From Planctomycetaceae bacterium (GTDB lineage Bacteria > Planctomycetota > Planctomycetia > Pirellulales > Thermoguttaceae): a stretch of 11,664 nt of DNA. The first letter of the stretch is position 1. Each line of letters begins with the position of its first letter. A model generated the notes under the pieces. That model saw only the letters and a list, made by a program, of their open reading frames with translations, made no database searches and had not been told where the DNA came from. Below, piece by piece: positions 6,460 through 11,664 of the stretch. The translations under genes were made by a program, and so were the position numbers. The DNA lies in contig WRCR01000079.1 of the NCBI GenBank assembly GCA_009783865.1, forward strand, positions 1 to 11,664, read 5' to 3'.

Positions 6460-6798
6460 TTGTCTGATTTGGTATACTATTGCTATGTTCATTTTCCGGT
6501 TATGATTCAAAGAAGATTTTTGTCGCATAAATTTGCTGGAGTGAAGACGGCGATAGAGTCGGTCAAAGCGAAGGTGATTTTTCTTCCGCCTTATAGTCCC
6601 GATTTCAATCCGATAGAGAACGTGTTTTCGAAGTTGAAGACATTGCTGCGTAAGGCAAAGGTAAGAAAAGCAGATGAACTTTGAAACAAACTCGGCGAAT
6701 TATGTGACAGATTTTCACCACAAGAATGTCTGAATTACTTCAGACACGCAGGATACTCTAAAAATAAAAACTCCAGAGCAAATTTTGATGCGCTCTAA
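6460..6798 (+). pseudogene. IS630-family transposase remnant, C-terminal part only
   Basis: The frame carries the end of an IS630/Tc1-like DDE transposase: AKVIFLPPYSPDFNPIENVFSKLK, where the E of NPIEN is the expected last catalytic residue. An in-frame TGA at 6682-6684 interrupts it. The frame then resumes as NKLGELCDRFSPQECLNYFRHAGYS and ends at TAA 6796-6798. Homologues have Trp at the stop, so a single TGG to TGA change explains it. Upstream, the position of the second catalytic motif (normally MDN followed shortly by SHK) reads MIQRRFLSHK, so the Asp is gone, and recognisable similarity starts only near 6496. The first two thirds are absent and no terminal inverted repeats or target duplication are visible. 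It ends five bases before the gyrA stop codon. It cannot encode an active transposase. Confidence 0.85.
6760..6796 (-). terminator. Weak candidate terminator of gyrA inside the IS remnant
   Basis: On the minus strand AGAGC (6796-6792) pairs with GCTCT (6779-6775) around a 12-base loop. TTTTTATTTTT (6770-6760) follows after four bases. The stem is short. If used, gyrA transcription ends within transposon-derived sequence. Confidence 0.25.
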
Positions 6799-6803
6799 AC
6801 GAG

Positions 6804-9539
6804 TTATTCCTTCACCCCGTTTTCGTCCTTCGGTATCTTTTTCAACGCAGCAAGTTTATCGCCTTCTTTGAGTTTCATCAAACGGTTGCCCTGTGTATTG
6901 CGTCCAATAACGGAAACATCCGACATTCTAATCCGCTGAATCATTCCCTGCTCGGTTATCATCAGCACTTCATCATCATTATCCACCATCGCAACTGCTA
7001 TAACCTTTCCATTGCGGGGTGTCGTCTTGATGTCCTTAACGCCCATTCCGCCGCGCCGCTTTGTCGGATATGTTGCCGCACTCTTCTCGTCTTCTTCCGG
7101 GGCATCGGGTTCAGGAACATCAACTTCAGGAGTATCAGCGGCGTTATCGCTGTCCTCGTCTTCAATCCGATTAGCATCGCCTGCTATAACGGGAGCATTT
7201 GCGCCGATTAGCGTTCTCTTGCCGAAACCGTTTTCCGTTGCGGTTAGCAGTGTCATTTCCGGCTTGGCAACAACAATACCCGCTACGCAATCTCCGGTTT
7301 TCAACTTGACTCCCTTCACACCCGTCGCGCCGCGTCCCATTGAACGGACATCAGTGTGCCGGAACCGGATTGCCTGTCCGTTTGCCGTTGAAATGATAAT
7401 TTCATCGCCGGGTCCGACAATAAGTGTATCAACCAGTTCGTCATCTTCCCGCAGATTGACAGCGATAAGTCCGCCTTTTTTCGGTCGGCTGTAAGCGGAT
7501 AATTCCGTCTTCTTAATGAGTCCCTTCTTCGTTGCGAAAACGAGATAATGTTCGTCCTGTAAAAAGTCCTTGACGGCAAGACATTCGCTCACCTTTTCGC
7601 CTTCCGCAAGATGTAAAACATTGGCGATAGAGCGTCCCTTTGATGCTGCTCCCGCCTCCGGCAGTTCATAAACCTTTTGCCAGTAGCACTTTCCTTTGTT
7701 CGTAAAGAACATCAGATAGTTATGCGTTGTCGTGACAAAAAGATGCTGTATTTCGTCTTCCTCGTCGGTTGTTCTTGCACCGATGCGTCCCTTGCCGCCG
7801 CGTTTCTGTGATTGATAAACAGCGGCAGGTGTGCGTTTGATATAACCCGACTGCGTTATTGAAACGACCATCGTTTCTTCTTCCATCAGGTTTTCGTAAT
7901 CAACTGCTTCGAATTCTACACCGGAAATTTCGGTGCGGCGTTTGTCTCCGTGTTTCGCTTTGACTTGCCGCAAGTCATCACGAATCATATCGCGAATGAT
8001 GTTCTCGTCCGACAATATCCGGTTATATTCCTTGATTTCTTCCAGCAAATTGCGGTACTCTGCACCGAGTTTATCCTGTTCAAGATTGACCAAATGACCG
8101 AGTGTCATACGGAGTATCGCATCGGCTTGAATCGGTGTCAGTGTATAGTTTTCCTGCTGTCCGCGTTCTGATTGAAAAACGCCGAAACCTTCGTCTCCCA
8201 AAGCCCGATGCAGCATTGAGGAAGGACATTGAATCTGCATTAACCGCTGTTTCGCTTCCGGCTGTGTTTTTGAAGTACGGATTGTTCTTATCACTTCGTC
8301 AATATCAGCGTGAGCAATTATCAATCCTTCTACGGTATGTTTCCGTTTGCGCGCCTTTGCCAGCAGGAATTGTGTGCGGCGGCGGATGACCGTTTGACGA
8401 TGCCCGATAAATTTTTCGAGCAGTTCTTTGAAAGTTAATATCCGCGGCTTGCCGTCAACAAGAGCAAGAAGAATGATAGAAAACGTGTCTTGCAGCGGCG
8501 TGAATTCGTAAAGTTGATTCAGAACGACATGCGGGTCGGCATCTTTTTTCAATTCGAGAATGAGACGTACCGGTTCTTTCAAGTCGGACTCATTGCGGAT
8601 TGCGGATATTCCGGTAATTTTTCCTTCTTCGGCAACTTCGTTGATTTTGATTTCGATTTCGTCACGGGTTTTCTGATACGGGATTTCCGAAATCACAATC
8701 CGGCTGCGTTTTCCGGTTTCTTCGATTCTTGCTCTTGCCCGTAAAATGATTTTACCGCGTCCTTGCAGATAAGCACGGCGGATACCGCTGCTGCCGCAGA
8801 TGACACCGCCGGTCGGGAAGTCGGGACCCGGACAAATGTTGAGCAACTCAAACGGCGAAATGCCCGGATTATCCAGAACGGCTATGGCGGCATCGCAAAC
8901 TTCAGCAACATTGTGCGGCGGGATACTCGTTGCCATGCCGACCGCAATACCCTGTGAACCGTTTGCAAGAAGATTCGGAAATTTTGACGGCAGCACCGTC
9001 GGTTCAGTACGGGCATCATCGTAAGTTGGAATGAAGTCAACCGTATCGAGATTCAAATCGTCCAGCATCATTGCTGCAACGGTGGACATTCTCGCTTCGG
9101 TATAACGATGTGCAGCAGCCGGAAGCCCAGCGATAGAGCCGAAATTTCCCTGTTTATCGACCAGCAGATAGCGTGTATTCCATTCCTGCGCCATTCTGAC
9201 GAGAGTCGCATAAACCGCTTGGTCGCCGTGCGGGTGATAATTACCGATGGTATCACCGGAAATTTTAGAACATTTCGCGCGTTTCGCTCCCGGCGTGAGA
9301 GGAATGTCGTTCATTGCAACGAGAATACGCCGCTGCGAAGGTTTCAGCCCGTCACGCACATCGGGAATTGCCCGGCTGACAATGACGCTCATTGCGTAAG
9401 TGAGGTAACTGTTCCGCATTTCATCGGAAACAGAAAGGCGGATTAATTTCGTGCCGATGTCGTTTTCGGGGGAAGAACCGCCGGCTTCAGGAGCAGAATC
9501 GTCAATAGGTAAATCAGAGGGAAAATCTGTATCGGACAT
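6804..9539 (-). CDS. gyrA: DNA gyrase subunit A
   Basis: Breakage-reunion subunit of DNA gyrase, which introduces negative supercoils with GyrB; cytoplasmic. It has 911 residues, somewhat longer than E. coli GyrA (875). Family blocks in order: SYLTYAMSVIVSRAIPDVRDGLKPSQRRIL (44-73), YHPHGD (101-106), and RYTEAR with catalytic Tyr146. The GyrA box QKRGGKG (578-584), followed by beta-propeller repeats, marks it as GyrA rather than ParC. Oddities: Q107 and A111 stand where E. coli has Ser83 and Asp87; H144 replaces the usual Met two residues before the catalytic Tyr; and an acidic low-complexity insert (about 781-822) splits the C-terminal domain. The start is supported by GGAAGA seven bases before the ATG and by the promoter at 9617-9644. 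gyrB is not adjacent. The IS630 remnant abuts its 3' end. Confidence 0.97.
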   Translation of the reverse strand: MSDTDFPSDLPIDDSAPEAGGSSPENDIGTKLIRLSVSDEMRNSYLTYAMSVIVSRAIPDVRDGLKPSQRRILVAMNDIPLTPGAKRAKCSKISGDTIGNYHPHGDQAVYATLVRMAQEWNTRYLLVDKQGNFGSIAGLPAAAHRYTEARMSTVAAMMLDDLNLDTVDFIPTYDDARTEPTVLPSKFPNLLANGSQGIAVGMATSIPPHNVAEVCDAAIAVLDNPGISPFELLNICPGPDFPTGGVICGSSGIRRAYLQGRGKIILRARARIEETGKRSRIVISEIPYQKTRDEIEIKINEVAEEGKITGISAIRNESDLKEPVRLILELKKDADPHVVLNQLYEFTPLQDTFSIILLALVDGKPRILTFKELLEKFIGHRQTVIRRRTQFLLAKARKRKHTVEGLIIAHADIDEVIRTIRTSKTQPEAKQRLMQIQCPSSMLHRALGDEGFGVFQSERGQQENYTLTPIQADAILRMTLGHLVNLEQDKLGAEYRNLLEEIKEYNRILSDENIIRDMIRDDLRQVKAKHGDKRRTEISGVEFEAVDYENLMEEETMVVSITQSGYIKRTPAAVYQSQKRGGKGRIGARTTDEEDEIQHLFVTTTHNYLMFFTNKGKCYWQKVYELPEAGAASKGRSIANVLHLAEGEKVSECLAVKDFLQDEHYLVFATKKGLIKKTELSAYSRPKKGGLIAVNLREDDELVDTLIVGPGDEIIISTANGQAIRFRHTDVRSMGRGATGVKGVKLKTGDCVAGIVVAKPEMTLLTATENGFGKRTLIGANAPVIAGDANRIEDEDSDNAADTPEVDVPEPDAPEEDEKSAATYPTKRRGGMGVKDIKTTPRNGKVIAVAMVDNDDEVLMITEQGMIQRIRMSDVSVIGRNTQGNRLMKLKEGDKLAALKKIPKDENGVKE

Positions 9540-9616
9540 TAAAATGTCTTCCGGTTATAAGTTATTGCAAAATAAAGAGTTAGGTAATTACATAAATACG
9601 CTGCATTTACCTGTTT

Positions 9617-9644
9617 ATTATACCATAAATTGAAAAATCGGCAA
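9617..9644 (-). promoter_or_regulatory. Extended -10 promoter of gyrA
   Basis: On the minus strand TTGCCG (9644-9639), 16 bp, perfect TATAAT (9622-9617), preceded by TGG to make an extended -10 element. Transcription would start near 9610, leaving a leader of about 70 bases before the gyrA ATG at 9539. The 145-base gap holds nothing else I can support. Confidence 0.65.
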
Positions 9645-9684
9645 TAGGACAAAGGCGTAGGATTAGAAATCCTTGCTAATTTTT

Positions 9685-11664
9685 TTACCATCGAAAGAAC
9701 CTATACGGGTCGTCCCATTCTTCCGGCGTATCGAGATACAGTCCATCTAGCCAGCGTTTTTCGTCGGCAACGACGGGTCCATGAAACCGTTCCACCAGCG
9801 GAGTACGTAAATCGACATTCATGTTGCCTAAAATCCGTGACAGCACAAAAGCACTGCGGCGGAACGTTCGCTTTTCGCCTTGTTTGTCCGCCGCAAACTG
9901 CCACGGTGCCATCCCAAAAATGACGGTGCGACCCTCGTCCGCAACGCCGAGAATTCCGTTACCGATAGCGATTTTTTCGTCCGCAATCAGGGAGTAACTC
10001 TTTGGCACACGATTGTGAACGTCCGCCGGACCAATCCCCCGTAACGGTGAATCCACGCCGAACGGCTCGAAATACGTCGATATGTGTTCGTCGGTTTTGA
10101 CAGCGATGTCGGGAAAGACTTTTTTCAATTCATCCTGATTCAAACCGAGGGCAAGTCGCGGTACGCTCGTAAGAGGTGTCTCATAACGATCCTGAAAATT
10201 AGGACCCTGTCCGAGAACAACAATGGCGTTTTCCGATATGCGTTCAATACCGGCAAATAATCTCTCGAAGGGGCTAATGCCGATTTTCTCAAGATATTTT
10301 TTTCCTTCCTCACTACCTCCATACACAACTGTCCGTTTGGGCAACGTTGCCTTCCACTCATTGACATAGTGCAAAATATTTCCGACGAGATGCGTTGCCG
10401 CCGGGTCATTCTCGGTGCGGTTGGTGACGTCCATTTGGCAGAAGAGTATCATTCCGTTGCCGTGGCGGTATTCCATGAGCGGCGAGTATTGCAGCGAAAA
10501 CCCGCCGTCGAGAATCGGCAGGAAATCGCCGCAGGTCGGCTTTTCGATAAGCACACTGGCAACGGTTCCCCGCTGTCCGCACCGCCATACTCTCGGCACC
10601 GTAATGCCGCACCACTGCACGGTCGGTGCGCCGTTAAACACATTGTCGTCTATCTTGTATTCCAACTGCTCCGGCAGGAGCGTTGCCGCTCCGCGCCAGT
10701 CCCGCAGATTGTCGTCCGAGATATTTTCAAGCAGCGGATGCCCGGCAACACGTTTGAATACCTTGCGCAGTCCATATTGTGCTGTGCGGAAGCCGAGCCG
10801 TTTTTCGAGTACTTCGGCGGATTGTTCGAAGACGATGACTTTCATGCCGTCGGGAACCTTTGATAAGTCGAAGCCCTCATCGCTTAGCGCAAGCGCGTTC
10901 TTGCCGATTATTAAAATTTCACACAGAGGAGTATCAGCGTGGAGGGCGGTGGTTAGGAAAGTAAGTGTCGCGTGAAGGCATCCGGTTGGCAACCAGATTT
11001 TGCCATGAGATAACCTCATTTCCACCTCATTTTTTTTACTAAACAGCCTCAGTAGCAAAGGTGCCTCAAAAAAACCTAACCTCATTACCTCATTACCAGT
11101 CCGACTTAATGAGGTAATGAGGTTGTTATGATAAAACGCCTCGCTGCTACTGAGGTTGTTTTGTTTAGAAAAATGAGGTGAAAATGAGGTTGATTCTTTC
11201 AATTCGCCAACATTTTGGACCAACCGATACTTCACCCCCATCTCATCCAACATCTTCGCCGTTTCGCCTTTCGGATCGAACAGGGCGATATTCATCGCGG
11301 GAATCGGCGACGGTTTCGGCATCACGTTGATCGTGAATTCGTCTTTCTGAATCTCATCGTCGATCTTAAACTCGGCGGTGATGACAACTGGTCCCGGTTC
11401 CCACTTTTCGGGAATTTTGACTCGAAACTCACTCTGCTTAATAGCACCGGGATCAATAAGACCGCCGTATTGACCAGTTCCTGCATTGACCCATGTTTTA
11501 GGAGCGCGATAAGTACATTGAAAACTATCGACGGTGCTTCTGGAATTATTGACAACAACCCATTGTTTCTCCACGACTTCACCGGCTAAAAAGTTGTGGT
11601 CCTTGCTCGTGAACGCTCCTTCTTTCCCTGCAATGTAACCCAGTAGCGGCATATTGTTGCGCAA
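9685..11664 (-). CDS. Large uncharacterised planctomycete protein, glycoside-hydrolase-like family, 3' part
   Basis: 659 residues are visible. The frame runs off the right edge, so the true N-terminus lies outside; the first codon in the window is TTG and not a credible start. The visible part begins NMPLLGYIAGKEGAFTSKDHNFLAGE. A beta-sandwich-like segment follows to about 115 (KQWVVVNNSRSTVD, EKWEPGPVVITAEFKI). A flavodoxin/amidotransferase-like stretch comes next (MNIALFDPKGET near 125, ILIIGKNAL at 250-258, MKVIVFEQSAEVLEKRLGF near 274-292). Further blocks are RDWRGAATLLP and VWRCGQRGTVASVLIEKP, and the protein ends TPEEWDDPYRFFRW. I recall this arrangement from large planctomycete/verrucomicrobial proteins annotated with glycoside hydrolase family 2-like domains; no catalytic residues can be named. 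About 90 residues (158-248) do not fit the family flow and include a long DNA palindrome. Confidence 0.7.
   Translation of the reverse strand: MRNNMPLLGYIAGKEGAFTSKDHNFLAGEVVEKQWVVVNNSRSTVDSFQCTYRAPKTWVNAGTGQYGGLIDPGAIKQSEFRVKIPEKWEPGPVVITAEFKIDDEIQKDEFTINVMPKPSPIPAMNIALFDPKGETAKMLDEMGVKYRLVQNVGELKESTSFSPHFSKQNNLSSSEAFYHNNLITSLSRTGNEVMRLGFFEAPLLLRLFSKKNEVEMRLSHGKIWLPTGCLHATLTFLTTALHADTPLCEILIIGKNALALSDEGFDLSKVPDGMKVIVFEQSAEVLEKRLGFRTAQYGLRKVFKRVAGHPLLENISDDNLRDWRGAATLLPEQLEYKIDDNVFNGAPTVQWCGITVPRVWRCGQRGTVASVLIEKPTCGDFLPILDGGFSLQYSPLMEYRHGNGMILFCQMDVTNRTENDPAATHLVGNILHYVNEWKATLPKRTVVYGGSEEGKKYLEKIGISPFERLFAGIERISENAIVVLGQGPNFQDRYETPLTSVPRLALGLNQDELKKVFPDIAVKTDEHISTYFEPFGVDSPLRGIGPADVHNRVPKSYSLIADEKIAIGNGILGVADEGRTVIFGMAPWQFAADKQGEKRTFRRSAFVLSRILGNMNVDLRTPLVERFHGPVVADEKRWLDGLYLDTPEEWDDPYRFFRW
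11012..11191. repeat. 180-bp imperfect palindromic element inside a coding gene
   Basis: There are three nested pairs of arms. The outer arms are 11012-11034 and 11169-11191, 22 of 23 bases complementary, each with two CCTCATT/AATGAGG units. The middle arms are CTAAACA (11039-11045) with TGTTTAG (11162-11168), and CCTCAGTAGCA (11047-11057) with TGCTACTGAGG (11145-11155). The inner arms are 11078-11095 and 11107-11124, 18 of 18 bases, around an 11-base loop. Unpaired internal bulges lie at 11058-11077 and 11125-11144. The span is 180 bp, equal to 60 codons, and the host frame remains open. Size, symmetry and in-frame position resemble protein-coding palindromic elements such as those of Rickettsia, though no relation in sequence is claimed. 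Confidence 0.85.

Noticed and set aside
7012..7494. Plus-strand ORF of 160 codons within gyrA
   Set aside because: Serine-rich shadow of the acidic GyrA C-terminal region; gyrA is certain on the other strand.
9659..9686. Hairpin AGGAT/ATCCT followed by a T run on the plus strand
   Set aside because: No plus-strand gene ends here, and in the minus direction the T run is on the wrong side, so it is not supported as a terminator.
10369..10975. Two overlapping plus-strand ORFs of 164 and 186 codons
   Set aside because: Both lie antisense to the large conserved minus-strand protein and show no family motif.
11012..11191. CRISPR-like array of CCTCATT units
   Set aside because: Units are inverted rather than regularly spaced direct repeats, with no uniform spacers; a palindromic element explains them better.

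Overview
The window most likely comes from a planctomycete (Planctomycetota). This is inferred from protein style rather than a marker search. The Kdo transferase carries a GGQN-LEPAAYGAAVCFGPN block, the GyrA carries KISGDTIGNYHPHGD and DKQGNFGSIAGLPAAA, a membrane protein has a DUF1559/pseudopilin-like C-terminus, and a large protein ends TPEEWDDPYRFFRW; I recall all of these as planctomycete-like. Kdo transferase implies an LPS-type outer envelope. Shine-Dalgarno-like sites and sigma70-like promoters can be read in several places.

Layout. Positions 15-3211 hold two minus-strand chromosomal genes, waaA and an uncharacterised anchored protein. The latter has a clear promoter (TTGACT-17-TATAAT) and a tandem 12-bp repeat in its leader. 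Positions 3440-6160 form a plus-strand accessory island of AT-rich genes. It opens with an orphan phage MuF-type minor head protein fused to a C-terminal HEYGH zinc-metallopeptidase-like domain. Two overlapping small genes follow, then several tiny ORFs. No portal, terminase or capsid gene is present. The island promoter lies so close to the MuF start codon that the mRNA would be essentially leaderless, and its -35 box sits in a perfect inverted repeat. The island stops at the terminator of a minus-strand tRNA-Ile(GAT) gene (6162-6236). Beyond the tRNA is a decayed IS630-family transposase remnant (about 6460-6798) that abuts the 3' end of gyrA.

Positions 6804-9539 encode a complete GyrA on the minus strand with a visible extended -10 promoter. 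It has unusual residues at the two main quinolone-contact positions and an acidic insertion in the C-terminal domain. Positions 9685-11664 hold the 3' part of a large minus-strand protein of a planctomycete glycoside-hydrolase-like family; its 5' end is outside the window. Inside this gene, at 11012-11191, is a 180-bp long imperfect palindrome that is translated in frame. It resembles a miniature palindromic element that entered a coding gene without breaking it.

The most interesting items are the orphan MuF-metallopeptidase cassette, a possible toxin with candidate immunity genes, and the in-frame palindromic element. The housekeeping genes are not functionally linked to one another. The cassette and the IS remnant flank the tRNA, which suggests that the tRNA-Ile neighbourhood is an insertion hotspot.
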